Below, piece after piece: positions 9,170 to 17,751 of a DNA stretch of 64,000 bases (positions within the stretch are counted from its first letter, which is position 1; each line of letters begins with the position of its first letter). The notes beneath the pieces were generated by a model. It was given only the letters and a program-made list of their open reading frames with translations, was not told the origin of the DNA and did no database searches. This DNA is from Pseudoroseomonas aestuarii (GTDB lineage Bacteria > Pseudomonadota > Alphaproteobacteria > Acetobacterales > Acetobacteraceae), in assembly GCF_042651065.1 (NCBI RefSeq), contig NZ_JBHSCH010000015.1, positions 14,102 to 78,101 of the forward strand. The letters run 5' to 3'. The position numbers and the translations under genes were made by a program.

Positions 9170-10531
9170 GTGGAGAGGTCAGTGACGAGCGTAACCCTGC
9201 CGCATCAGCCCGCCGCGAGGCCGGACATCCTTCTCGACACCGGGCGCGTGGCGGCCCTCTACCAGAAGCGGGCGGGCGAGACGCTGATCGTCTCCTTCGC
9301 CCCCCGGCAGGAGCGCCCTTCCATCTGGGGGCAGTCCTTTCTCGGCCGCTTCGGCGTCTCGCTGCTGGGGCTGACGGATTATCATGCCAGCTGGTTTCCC
9401 GAGCAGGACATGGCGCAGATCCTCCCGCGGCTGGAGGGGCTGCTGGCCGGCTACCGCCGCGTGATCCTGTATGGCTTCAGCATGGGGGCCTATGCCGCGC
9501 TGAAGTACAGCGGCCGCCTGCGGGCCGGCGTGACGCTGGCCTTCTCGCCCCAGTTCTCCATCGAGCCCGGCCGTGTCGGGCATTTCGATCATCGTCGCAC
9601 CCGTCTCTTCCACCGCCCGGAGCTGCATGACGGGATGCAGATCGTGCCCGGCGATCTCGCCGGCCAGGCCGTGCTGTTCTTCGACCCCCTGTTCCGCGAG
9701 GATGCCAGCCACGCGGCGCTGATCGCGCAGGCGGGGCCGGTGGCCTGCGTTCCCACGCCCTTCTCGCGGCATGATTCCATCCGTTTCGCCGTCAGCACCG
9801 GGCTGGTGGAGGACCTGCTGCGGGAGGCCGTGCGGCAGGGCGGGGTGGATGCAGGCGCGGCGCGGCGCCAGCGCCGGGCGCGGCGCCTGCTCTGCCCGGA
9901 TTACGTGCGGGCGGTGGCCGGCCTGCTGGACCGCCGGAGCGGCCCGGAGAGCGGCATGTGGCTGCTGGGCCGCGCTCTGGCGGCGGGCAACGACGCGCCC
10001 GCCCTGCATCTGGAGCATGCGGAGCGCCTGCTGGACGAAGCCCGCGTGGCCGAGGCCGAGGCCGCCCTCTGCGCCCTGCCCGAGACGCTGAAGCCCGCCC
10101 AGCAGGCGGTGCTGGCCGATGTGCAGCGCCGCCTCGCCCTGCACACCGGCCAGGATGCGCCCGACCCGCGCGCCTTTCCCGCCGGGGACGCGGCCTGGGC
10201 CGAGACGGCCGAGTTCGTCCGCCAGCGCCGGCTGCCGGGTGAGACGGTGCTGGCGCCCGCCTCCTTCGGCACGATCCTGGAAGGCTGCGCGGCGGCGCTG
10301 CCGGAGGAAGCGAGGCCGGACTGGGCCGTGGTCCGCAAGAGCGCCATGGCTGGCCTCGGCCATCCCCGCCTGCGGGAGCTGGCCCTCGACACCACGCCGG
10401 TCTTCGCCAATGCCGAGTTCGTGGTCTGGGCGCGCCAGCCCAGCTTCGGCATGGTGGATCTGCGCGGCACGCCCGAGGTGCGGGCCATGCTGCGCGACAT
10501 CGAGGGGATGTGGGGCGAGATCGGCGCCTGA
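9170..10531 (+). CDS. Alpha/beta-hydrolase-like protein with TPR-like C-terminal region
   Basis: Unassigned protein of about 453 aa. Residues 20-190 look like an alpha/beta hydrolase: ILYGFSMGAYAALKY is a nucleophile elbow with the serine in GFSMG, and FFDPLF and SRHDSIRF could carry the acid and histidine. The remaining 250 residues are helical with a TPR-like stretch (HLEHAERLLDEARVAEAEAALCALP) and a Trp-containing end. GTG 9170 is taken; GTG 9182, just after ggagagg, is an alternative. Possibly an esterase or polysaccharide-related protein, but function is unknown. Confidence 0.6.
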   Translation: MERSVTSVTLPHQPAARPDILLDTGRVAALYQKRAGETLIVSFAPRQERPSIWGQSFLGRFGVSLLGLTDYHASWFPEQDMAQILPRLEGLLAGYRRVILYGFSMGAYAALKYSGRLRAGVTLAFSPQFSIEPGRVGHFDHRRTRLFHRPELHDGMQIVPGDLAGQAVLFFDPLFREDASHAALIAQAGPVACVPTPFSRHDSIRFAVSTGLVEDLLREAVRQGGVDAGAARRQRRARRLLCPDYVRAVAGLLDRRSGPESGMWLLGRALAAGNDAPALHLEHAERLLDEARVAEAEAALCALPETLKPAQQAVLADVQRRLALHTGQDAPDPRAFPAGDAAWAETAEFVRQRRLPGETVLAPASFGTILEGCAAALPEEARPDWAVVRKSAMAGLGHPRLRELALDTTPVFANAEFVVWARQPSFGMVDLRGTPEVRAMLRDIEGMWGEIGA

Positions 10532-10535
10532 GCGC

Positions 10536-11792
10536 CTACTTCCCCCGCGCGCGCGGCCGCTCGAACACCACCACCGCCTCCAGCTGCGCCGACCACAGGA
10601 ACTGGTCGATCGGCGTGGCCTGCGCCACGCGCCATCCGGCGGCGTGCAGCAGCTTGCCGTCGCGCGTCAGCGCCGTGGGATTGCACGAGACGTAGATGAT
10701 CCGTTGCAGGGCGCTGCGGGCGAGCGCCGGCATCTGCTCGGCCGCGCCGGCGAAGGGCGGGTCCAGCACCAGCGCCGCGAAGCTCTCCAGCTCCTTCGCG
10801 CTCAGCGGCTGCCGCGCCAGGTCCCGCCGCGTGGCAGTGACGCGGCCGCCCGCCTTGCGCGCCGCCGCGTCCAGCGCCGCCACGGCCTCCGGCGCCCCCT
10901 CGAAGGCGGCGACGCGGGCGCGCTCCGCCAGCGGGAAGGAGAGGGTGCCAAGCCCGGCATGCAGCTCCGCGATGCGCGCCTTGCCGGTGAGCTTCGGCAG
11001 GCCCTCCAGCACCGCCGCGACGATGGCCGCCTCGCCCTGCGGCGTGGCCTGCAGGAAGGCGCCGGGCGGCGGCGCCACGCTCACCCCCGCGAAGGCGATG
11101 CCCACCCCGCCAAGCTGCGCCAGCGTCTCCGTGGCGCCCCCCTTCAGCCCGGCGCCGGCGATGCGCGGGATGCCCTGCGCGGCGGCGAAGGCGGCCAGCG
11201 CGGTGCGCTCCTGCACGCCGGGGGCGCCGTCCAGCCGCAGCAGCAGGTCCGGCCCCGTGTCCAGCAGGTTCAGCACCGCCGAGCCCTCGCGGCGGAAGGA
11301 TTGCAGCCCGCGCAGCAGCGCCCGCAGGGGCTCGAACAGCGCCACCAGCGCCGGGTCCAGCACATGGCAGGTGGAGAGATCCTCCACGGCGCCGCTGCCG
11401 CGGCCGTGGAAGCCCAGCACCACGCTGCCATCCGGGCGGCGGCGCAGCGCCAGGTCGGCCCGGCGGCGGGTGGCGGGGGGCGTGACGCGGGTCTCGGCCA
11501 CCGGCGCATCCTCGAAGCCGGCGCGGGCGAGGGCCTCGGCCAGCCGGTCCCGCTTCCAGGCGGCATAGGGGGGGATGTCCCAATGCTGCAGCACGCAGCC
11601 GCCGCAGGGGCCGAAATGCGGGCAGGGGGGCGCCACACGCTCGGGGCTCGGGGAGAGCACCACCGGGCCTTCCGGGCGCACCACCTCGCCAGGAAGCACG
11701 CCGGGGAGGAACAGGCGGGCGCCGTCCGGCGCGGTGGCCACGCCATCGCCGGCGGCGCCCAGGGCCTCGATCGTCACTTGCACCGGCAGCAT
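10536..11792 (-). CDS. Class I SAM-dependent RNA (uracil-5) methyltransferase, RlmD/TrmA family
   Basis: 418 aa. The N-terminal TRAM-like domain (about 1-55) is followed by a Fe-S cluster motif CPHFGPCGGC, with a further cysteine in DLSTCHVLD. The C-terminal Rossmann methyltransferase domain has AELHAGLGTLSFPLA, LDPPFAGA and YVSCNPTALTRD, where the cysteine of VSCNP is the catalytic nucleophile. It methylates uracil C5 in 23S rRNA or tRNA; which of the two cannot be read from sequence. It lies downstream of gcdH on the same strand, separated by two hairpins. Confidence 0.9.
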   Translation of the reverse strand: MLPVQVTIEALGAAGDGVATAPDGARLFLPGVLPGEVVRPEGPVVLSPSPERVAPPCPHFGPCGGCVLQHWDIPPYAAWKRDRLAEALARAGFEDAPVAETRVTPPATRRRADLALRRRPDGSVVLGFHGRGSGAVEDLSTCHVLDPALVALFEPLRALLRGLQSFRREGSAVLNLLDTGPDLLLRLDGAPGVQERTALAAFAAAQGIPRIAGAGLKGGATETLAQLGGVGIAFAGVSVAPPPGAFLQATPQGEAAIVAAVLEGLPKLTGKARIAELHAGLGTLSFPLAERARVAAFEGAPEAVAALDAAARKAGGRVTATRRDLARQPLSAKELESFAALVLDPPFAGAAEQMPALARSALQRIIYVSCNPTALTRDGKLLHAAGWRVAQATPIDQFLWSAQLEAVVVFERPRARGK

Positions 11793-11806
11793 CCCTTCAA
11801 ACGCAA

Positions 11807-11861
11807 CAAGGGGGGCTTTGCCCCCCTTGGAAACCCCCGACCAGGAACCTGAGGTTCCTGG
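11807..11861 (-). terminator. Two tandem perfect hairpins after gcdH
   Basis: Two perfect stem-loops: CCAGGAACC-TGA-GGTTCCTGG at 841-861 of this kilobase (11841-11861) and CAAGGGGGGC-TTT-GCCCCCCTTG at 11807-11829. On the minus strand the second is followed by TTG. They separate gcdH from the RNA methyltransferase gene and probably end the gcdH transcript. Confidence 0.75.
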
Positions 11862-11874
11862 ACCTCCCCTTTGT

Positions 11875-13065
11875 TCAGCCGAAGGCGTTCAGGCCGGTCT
11901 GGGCACGGCCCAGGATCAGCGCGTGCACGTCATGCGTGCCCTCGTAGGTGTTCACCGCCTCGAGGTTCATGACGTGGCGGATGACATGGTACTCGTCGGC
12001 GATGCCGTTGCCGCCGTGCATGTCACGCGACACGCGGGCGATGTCGAGCGCCTTGCCGCAGCTGTTGCGCTTGCAGAGGCTGATCATCTCCGGCGCCACG
12101 CGGTGCTCGTCGAACAGCCGGCCGAGGCGCAGCACGCTCTGCAGGCCCAGCGTGATCTCGGTCTGCATGTCGGCCAGCTTCTTCTGGACGAGCTGGGTGT
12201 TGGCCAGCGGGCGGCCGAACATCTTGCGCTCCATGGTGTAGGTGCGCGCGGCGTGCCAGCAGAACTCGGCCGCCCCCAGCGCGCCCCAGGCGATGCCGTA
12301 GCGGGCGCGGTTGAGGCAGGAGAACGGGCCCTTCAGCCCCTTCACGTCCAGCCGGTTCTCCTCCGGGACGAACACCTCCTCCATCATGATCATGCCGGTG
12401 GTGGAGGCGCGCAGGCTGAACTTGCCCTCGATCTTCGGCGCGGTCAGGCCCTTCATGCCCTTCTCGAGCACGAAGCCGCGCACGTCGCCCGCATCGTCCT
12501 TCGCCCAGACGACGAAGACATCGGCGATCGGGGAGTTGGTGATCCAGGTCTTGGAGCCGGAGACCAGGTAGCCGCCATCCACCTTCTTGGCGCGGGTGCG
12601 CATGGAGGAGGGATCGGAGCCGGCATCGGGCTCGGTCAGGCCGAAGCAGCCGACCAGCTCGCCCTTCTGCATCCCCGGCAGCAGCCGGTCCTTCAGCGCG
12701 TCCGTGCCATAGGCCCAGATCGGGAACATCGCCAGCGAGGACTGAACCGAGAAGGCGGAGCGGTAGCCGCTGTCCACGCGCTCCACCTCGCGGGCGATCA
12801 GCCCGTAGGAGACGTAGTTGACGCCGGCGCAGCCATGGCTGTCGAGTGTCGCGCCCAGGAAGCCCATCTCGCCGAACTCGTTCATGATCTCCCGGTGGAA
12901 GACCTCGTGGCGGTTGGCCTCCAGCACGCGCGGGAACAGCTTCTCCTGGCAGTAGTCGCGCGCCGCGTCGCGGATCATGCGCTCATCTTCGGAGAGCTGG
13001 TCTTCCAGCAGCAGGGCGTCGTCCCAGACGAAGCTCGGCTTGGCGGCTTGGGTCACGACATTCAT
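11875..13065 (-). CDS. gcdH: Glutaryl-CoA dehydrogenase
   Basis: Acyl-CoA dehydrogenase family flavoprotein, 396 aa, best matched to glutaryl-CoA dehydrogenase, which oxidises and decarboxylates glutaryl-CoA to crotonyl-CoA in lysine/tryptophan catabolism. Seen: GCFGLTEPDAGSDPSSMRTRA and the FAD-binding KTWITNSPIADVFVVWAK stretch, and the GCDH-like ending NTYEGTHDVHALILGRAQTG with catalytic E375. The ATG at 13065 has the SD caggag. A frame extension upstream is low-complexity antisense to the helicase gene and was discarded. Confidence 0.92.
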   Translation of the reverse strand: MNVVTQAAKPSFVWDDALLLEDQLSEDERMIRDAARDYCQEKLFPRVLEANRHEVFHREIMNEFGEMGFLGATLDSHGCAGVNYVSYGLIAREVERVDSGYRSAFSVQSSLAMFPIWAYGTDALKDRLLPGMQKGELVGCFGLTEPDAGSDPSSMRTRAKKVDGGYLVSGSKTWITNSPIADVFVVWAKDDAGDVRGFVLEKGMKGLTAPKIEGKFSLRASTTGMIMMEEVFVPEENRLDVKGLKGPFSCLNRARYGIAWGALGAAEFCWHAARTYTMERKMFGRPLANTQLVQKKLADMQTEITLGLQSVLRLGRLFDEHRVAPEMISLCKRNSCGKALDIARVSRDMHGGNGIADEYHVIRHVMNLEAVNTYEGTHDVHALILGRAQTGLNAFG

Positions 13066-13231
13066 GGGGTTTCTCTCCTGCTGGTGCCGGCCCTGCTGGA
13101 GCCGGTGTGGGCGCGCATGGGGCCCGGACGCCGATATCGATGGCGGAGAGTGGCCCCGTTGTCCCCGCGCGGCAATCGCCGCCGCCCGCCCCGCCCGTAG
13201 CTTCGGGAGGGCCGGGCGGCGCGGTTCGGTC

Positions 13232-15142
13232 TCAGGCGGCTTCCGCCCCCCGCTCGCTGTCCAGCTCGGCCGGCGACTCGGCGGCGCCGGTATCGCGCTG
13301 CGGGCGCGGGATCGGGATGAGCATGAAGGCTGGGACCATGTCGCCGAAGCCGCGCACCGGCGGGCCCAGATCGTCCCGCTCCCGGCGGTTGTCCTCGCGC
13401 CGGTGCTCGCGGCGGCGGTCGTCCCGGTCGCGCGGAGCGCGCGCGTCATCCCGCTCGCGCGGAGCGCGTGCCTCATCCCGGTCGCGCGGAATGCGTGCCT
13501 CGTCCCGCTCGCGGGGGATGCGGGCTTCGTCCCGCTCGCGCGGAGCGCGTGCCTCCTCGCGCTCGCGCGCGGGGCGTGCCTCCTCGCGGCTCGGGCCGCG
13601 CTCGGCGCGCGTCTCGGCGCCCGGCTCCGCCTCGGGGCGCAGGCGATTGGCGCCGCGGCGAACGATCTCCTTTTCGCCGCGCTCCTTCTCGCCCCGGTCC
13701 CTCTCGCCCCGGTCCCTCTCGCCCCGGTCCTTCTCGCCCCGGTCCTTCTCGCCCCGGCGCGGCTCGGCGGCACGGCCGCCCTTGCCGGCGGGCCGGCCAC
13801 GGCCACGCCCGCCACGCGGCGCGGCGGCGGCCTCGGCCAGCTCCTCCTCCGTCACCGGGTCCAGCCCGGGGATCTCGATGCGCGGGATCGGCTTGCCGGT
13901 CAGCTTCTCGATCGCTTCCACCAGCTTCACGTCATCGGCGGTGGCGATGGTGTAGGCGCGGCCCTCGCGGCCCGCCCGGCCGGTGCGGCCGATGCGGTGG
14001 ACATAGTCCTCGTCGCGGAACGGCACGTCGAAGTTGAAGACGTGGGACAGGCCGCCGATGTCGATGCCGCGCGCCGCCACGTCCGAGCAGACCAGCAGCT
14101 GCAGCTCGCCCGCCTTGAACTTCTCCAGCGTCGCGAAGCGCACGGACTGCGGCAGGTCGCCATGCAGCGCGCCGGCGGCGAAGCCGTGCTTGCCCAGGCT
14201 CTTGTGCAGGATGTCCACGTCGCGCTTGCGATTGCAGAAGATCAGCGCGTTCTGCACGTCCTCGCTGCGGATCAGCCGGCGCAGCGCCTCGCGCTTGTCG
14301 TGCGGCTGCACCAGGGCGAGGCCGGCGGTGATGGTGGTGGCCACCGAGGCGGGGGCGGAGACGGTGATGGTCTTGGGGTTCTGCAGGAAGGCATCGGCCA
14401 GCCTGCGGATCTCGGGCGCCATGGTGGCGCTGAAGAACAGCGTCTGGCGCAGCGGCGGCAGCATGGAGACGATGCGCTCGACATCGGGGATGAACCCCAT
14501 GTCCAGCATGCGGTCCGCCTCGTCGATCACCAGCACCTTGCAGTCGGCCAGCATGACGCGGCCGCGGTCGAACAGGTCGAGCAGGCGGCCGGGCGTCGCG
14601 ATCAGCACGTCCACGCCCTTGTCCAGCACGTCCCGCTGGTCGGACATGCTCTCGCCGCCGATCAGCAGGGCATGGTTCAGCTTCATGTGCTGGCCATACT
14701 TGACGAAGTTCTCGGCCACCTGCAGCGCCAGCTCGCGCGTCGGCTCCAGGATCAGGCTGCGCGGCATGCGCGCCTTGGCCCGGCTGCCGGCCAGGATGTC
14801 CATCATCGGCAGCACGAAGCTGGCGGTCTTGCCGGTGCCCGTCTGGGCGCAGCCCATCACGTCGCGGCCCATCAGCACCACCGGGATGGCCTGCTCCTGG
14901 ATCGGCGTGGGGTGCACGTAGCCGGCCTCGGACACGCCGCGCAGCAGGGCCTCGGACAGCCCCAGATCCTCGAAGGTGGCGCGCGGCGGCTCCGGCTCGG
15001 CGGGCGAGACAGCGGCCTCGGCCAGCTCGGCGGGCGGCACGGCGGCTTCGGCCGGCACGGGGGGCGTGGCCGGGTTGGTCATGGCATCGGAAAGCTCGTC
15101 TTCGGCCACGCGGGGCGCGGTCACGTCAGGCTGATCGCTCAA
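13232..15142 (-). CDS. DEAD-box RNA helicase with repetitive charged tail
   Basis: ATP-dependent RNA helicase of the RhlE/DeaD type, about 636 aa. Q motif region (TFEDLGLSEALLRGV...TPIQEQAIP), Walker A AQTGTGKT, VIDEADRMLD, FFSATM, and C-terminal domain motifs CSDVAARGIDIGG and HRIGRTGRAGR are intact. After the core comes an RGG-like stretch, then about six RGEKD/RGERD pentads, then about five nonapeptides of the type EARAPRERD. I chose a TTG at 15142 (MSDQPDVTAP) because it follows the SD gaaggaa; ATG 15082 has none. Role inferred: rRNA maturation or mRNA decay. Confidence 0.92.
   Translation of the reverse strand: MSDQPDVTAPRVAEDELSDAMTNPATPPVPAEAAVPPAELAEAAVSPAEPEPPRATFEDLGLSEALLRGVSEAGYVHPTPIQEQAIPVVLMGRDVMGCAQTGTGKTASFVLPMMDILAGSRAKARMPRSLILEPTRELALQVAENFVKYGQHMKLNHALLIGGESMSDQRDVLDKGVDVLIATPGRLLDLFDRGRVMLADCKVLVIDEADRMLDMGFIPDVERIVSMLPPLRQTLFFSATMAPEIRRLADAFLQNPKTITVSAPASVATTITAGLALVQPHDKREALRRLIRSEDVQNALIFCNRKRDVDILHKSLGKHGFAAGALHGDLPQSVRFATLEKFKAGELQLLVCSDVAARGIDIGGLSHVFNFDVPFRDEDYVHRIGRTGRAGREGRAYTIATADDVKLVEAIEKLTGKPIPRIEIPGLDPVTEEELAEAAAAPRGGRGRGRPAGKGGRAAEPRRGEKDRGEKDRGERDRGERDRGEKERGEKEIVRRGANRLRPEAEPGAETRAERGPSREEARPAREREEARAPRERDEARIPRERDEARIPRDRDEARAPRERDDARAPRDRDDRRREHRREDNRRERDDLGPPVRGFGDMVPAFMLIPIPRPQRDTGAAESPAELDSERGAEAA
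13405..13760 (-). repeat. Coding tandem repeats in the helicase tail
   Basis: Two arrays inside the helicase gene: 27-bp units from about 13405 to 13570 encoding nonapeptides such as EARIPRERD, and 15-bp units from about 13669 to 13760 encoding RGEKD or RGERD pentads. Both keep frame and encode alternating acidic and basic residues. Boundaries are approximate. Confidence 0.85.
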
Positions 15143-15347
15143 GGGCAGTCGGTTCCTTCGCCGGCAGGCGGCGGGATGTGTGCGGGCGGCCACGCGAAAG
15201 CCACGCGGCCAATCTCCGGATCTCCGAGACCCGCATATGCGCCGCTCGCACCGGCTTGGCAAGGTTTTCCACCGCCCGCCGAGCCATTCCCTGCCGCATT
15301 TGGTGTGGTTGCCGGCTTGGCGCCAGGGGCGTAACAGCAGGAGCGTG

Positions 15348-16046
15348 ATGCCGAACCGACACGACCTGCTGCTGCTGCCCGGCCTGCTGTGCGACGCGCG
15401 GCTGTGGCGCGACCCGATCGCGGCCCTGGCCGACCTGGCCGAGTGCCAGGTGGCCGACCTGACCCAGGACGACACGCTGCGCGGCATGGCGCTGCGCGCG
15501 CTGGAGGCAGCGCCGCCGCGCTTCGCCCTGGCCGGGCTGTCGATGGGCGGCTACGTCGCCTTCGAGATCCTGCGCCTGGCGCCGGAGCGGGTGACGCGGC
15601 TGGCGCTGTTCGACACCTCCGCCCGCCCCGACACGGAGGAGGCGGCGCGCCGCCGCCGGGGCCTGATGGCGCTGACCCGCACCGGCCAGTTCCGCGGCGT
15701 CACGCCCCGGCTGCTGCCCAGCCTGCTGCACCCCGACGCGGTGGAGGGGCCGCTCGGCCACGAGGTGCGCGCCATGGCCGACCGGGTGGGGCGCGAGGCC
15801 TTCCTGCGGCAGCAGCTGGCCATCCTGCAGCGCCCCGACTCCCGGCCGATGCTGCCGGAGATCCGGCTGCCCACCCTGGTCGCGGTGGGGGAGCGGGACA
15901 TCCTGACCCCGCCCGAGCTGGCCGAGGAGATCGCCGCCGGCATCCCCGGCGCGCGGCTGGAGCGCATCGCGCAATCCGGCCACCTACCGACGATGGAGCA
16001 GCCCGCGGCGGCTGCGGCCCTGATGCGGGGCTGGCTCGCCGGCTGA
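15348..16046 (+). CDS. Alpha/beta-fold hydrolase
   Basis: 232 aa, a compact alpha/beta hydrolase. The nucleophile serine lies in LAGLSMGGYVAFEI, a candidate acid in VGERDILTPPELA, and the histidine in QSGHLPTMEQP. The MLLLPGLLCDARLW-like start places it near the MetX/BioH-like small hydrolases; the substrate is unknown. ATG 15348 follows the SD caggag. It diverges from the helicase gene across a 205-bp region in which I saw no clear promoter. Confidence 0.85.
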   Translation: MPNRHDLLLLPGLLCDARLWRDPIAALADLAECQVADLTQDDTLRGMALRALEAAPPRFALAGLSMGGYVAFEILRLAPERVTRLALFDTSARPDTEEAARRRRGLMALTRTGQFRGVTPRLLPSLLHPDAVEGPLGHEVRAMADRVGREAFLRQQLAILQRPDSRPMLPEIRLPTLVAVGERDILTPPELAEEIAAGIPGARLERIAQSGHLPTMEQPAAAAALMRGWLAG

Positions 16047-16169
16047 GCCGGCACGCGGCGCGCGCCCGCAAGGCCGGGGGGAGCAGGGAAGGGGAGGGCT
16101 GGCGGGGCGGGGGGCGGCGCGCCATCTCAAAGGCTGGACGGCGCGGTGCCGCCCCGGAGGTGCTGCGTC

Positions 16170-16502
16170 ATGCGCATGAAGCTCGGTCTCGTCCTGGCGG
16201 GCCTGATGCTGGCGGGGCTGCCGGCCGGTTCCGCCCTGGCCCGGGGCGGGGTCTGGATCGGCATCGGCCCCGCCTACCCGGCCTACCCCGACCCTTATCC
16301 CGCCTATCCCTACGCTCCCGTGCCGGCGCCATATCCGCCGCCCGCCTATTCCTATGCCCCGCCGGCCGTCGAGGGGCGGCTGGGGCAGGCCTGCTACGCC
16401 GGGCCCTACATGTGCCAGCTCGATCAGCCGGGCTATGTCGGCCAGGCCTGCTCCTGCCCGGCGCGGCCGGGCGAACGCGCCTGGGGGCAGGTGGGCGACT
16501 GA
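16170..16502 (+). CDS. Small secreted Tyr/Pro-rich protein
   Basis: 110 aa of unknown function. The N-terminus MRMKLGLVLAGLMLAGLPAGSALA is a standard signal peptide with an ALA cleavage site. The mature part begins with glycine-rich sequence, then a Tyr/Pro repeat (PAYP and PYP units, about residues 33-68), then a C-terminal part with four cysteines, possibly disulfide-bonded. ATG 16170 has SD ggagg nine bases upstream. It lies 77 bases before bcsZ on the same strand, so it may belong to the cellulose locus, but there is no direct evidence for that. Confidence 0.65.
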   Translation: MRMKLGLVLAGLMLAGLPAGSALARGGVWIGIGPAYPAYPDPYPAYPYAPVPAPYPPPAYSYAPPAVEGRLGQACYAGPYMCQLDQPGYVGQACSCPARPGERAWGQVGD

Positions 16503-16579
16503 GCGCGGCGTCCAGCGAGGCGCCGGGGCGGCCGGCGCCGTAACCAATCGGCAAGGGGCGTGGCCCAACTCTCGGGGCC

Positions 16580-17647
16580 ATGCCGTCGCCCTTCTCCCGG
16601 CGCGCCCTGATGGTCGCGCTGGCCACCGCCTCCACGGCCGGCGCGCCCCTGGCCGGTGCTCTGGCCGCCATGCCGGTGCCCGGCGCGCCGCCGCCCGCCC
16701 CGCTGCTGGAAGGCTGGCAGCGCTTCCGCCGGGCCTTCCTGCGCCCGGAGGGGCGGGTGGTGGACACCGGCAACCAGGGCGTCTCGCATTCGGAAGGGCA
16801 GGGCTGGGCTCTCTATTGTGCCGAGCGCTGCGACGACCGCGTGCATTTCGACCGCATCTGGAACTGGACCCGGCAGGTTCTCTCCCGCCCGCAGGACCGG
16901 CTGCTGGCCTGGCGCTACATGCCGGGCGGCATCAACCCCGTGCCCGACCGCAACAACGCCGCCGATGGCGACCTGTTCATCGCCGCATCCCTGCTGCTGG
17001 CCGGGCAGCGCTGGGGGGAGGCGGCCTATACCGATGCGGGGGCCGCCATCGCGCGGGACGTGCTGCGCCTGCTGCTGCGCGAGGTGGCGGGGGGCACCGT
17101 GCTGCTGCCCGCGCTCGATGGCTTCGAGGCGGCGGACCATGTGGTCCTGAACCCGTCCTACTATGCCTTTCCCATCCTCGGCGTGCTGGCCCGCGCGGTG
17201 CCCGATCCGGCCTGGCTGCGCCTGGCGCAGGACGGGCTGGCCCTGCTCCGCCGCGCCCGCTTCGGCCGCTGGAGCCTGCCGCCGGACTGGCTGAGCCTGC
17301 GCCGCGCCGATGGCGCGCTCGGCCTGCCGCCGCGCTGGCCGGGCCGCTTCTCCTACGATGCGGTGCGTATCCCCCTCTACCTGTGCTGGGCCGGGCTGGA
17401 GGATGAGGCGCCCGTGCAGGCGGCCCGCCAGTTCTGGGCCGATCCGGCGCATGCCTATCCGCCCGCCTGGGTGGATCTGCTCAGCAACCGTACCGCGCCT
17501 TATCCGGCCTCGCCGGGCATGCAGGAGATCGGCCGGTGGGTGAGGGAGCTGGCTGGATATCCTTCCGGAGGCATCAGCACCATGCCGCGGCAGGATGATT
17601 ATTACTCAAATGTCTTAAAAATATTGACAATGTCTGCAAAAACGTAA
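16580..17647 (+). CDS. bcsZ: Cellulose-operon endoglucanase BcsZ (GH8)
   Basis: Periplasmic endo-1,4-beta-glucanase of glycoside hydrolase family 8, 355 aa. A signal peptide (MPSPFSRRALMVALATAST...) precedes the (alpha/alpha)6 barrel. The catalytic acid is E72 in SHSEGQGWAL, and the acidic cluster NNAADGDLF (D129, D131) follows. BcsZ trims nascent cellulose and is needed for normal fibre export in Komagataeibacter and E. coli. The last 15 codons (YYSNVLKILTMSAKT) are AT-rich, in contrast to the rest of the gene. Confidence 0.93.
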   Translation: MPSPFSRRALMVALATASTAGAPLAGALAAMPVPGAPPPAPLLEGWQRFRRAFLRPEGRVVDTGNQGVSHSEGQGWALYCAERCDDRVHFDRIWNWTRQVLSRPQDRLLAWRYMPGGINPVPDRNNAADGDLFIAASLLLAGQRWGEAAYTDAGAAIARDVLRLLLREVAGGTVLLPALDGFEAADHVVLNPSYYAFPILGVLARAVPDPAWLRLAQDGLALLRRARFGRWSLPPDWLSLRRADGALGLPPRWPGRFSYDAVRIPLYLCWAGLEDEAPVQAARQFWADPAHAYPPAWVDLLSNRTAPYPASPGMQEIGRWVRELAGYPSGGISTMPRQDDYYSNVLKILTMSAKT

Positions 17648-17700
17648 TTTGCCAAATTTCGATACCATTCCGGTTGAATATGTAGGAATGCTGTCTACCA
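17595..17700 (+). promoter_or_regulatory. AT-rich island between bcsZ and the bcsH-like gene, candidate promoter
   Basis: About 105 bases of distinctly low GC spanning the bcsZ 3' end and the following gap. It contains a perfect TTGACA at 17624-17629, but no good -10 lies 17 bases downstream (ATTTGC at 17647). Such a drop in GC is rare in this window. It may be a promoter for the bcsH-Q-AB-C-D part of the locus or a protein-binding site. Confidence 0.4.
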
Positions 17701-17751
17701 CACGGAGGGCGAAGCGGTCATTCTGTGCGGGGTCGGAGGAGCCGGACGGAT

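Noticed and set aside
12977..13231. Dyad in the gcdH-helicase gap (CGCCGCCCG with CGGGCGGCG, about 13180-13230)
   Set aside because: The arms are simple CG-rich sequence with a long irregular loop. It may end the helicase transcript, but the signal is too weak to list as a feature.
12977..15334. Very long open frame (785 codons) on the plus strand opposite the helicase and gcdH genes
   Set aside because: It is antisense to two well-supported genes, has arginine/alanine-rich low-complexity sequence and no family motif. High GC makes such long spurious frames common.
15143..15347. Promoters in the helicase/hydrolase divergent gap
   Set aside because: Promoters must exist here, but no pair of -35 and -10 hexamers with sensible spacing stood out on either strand.
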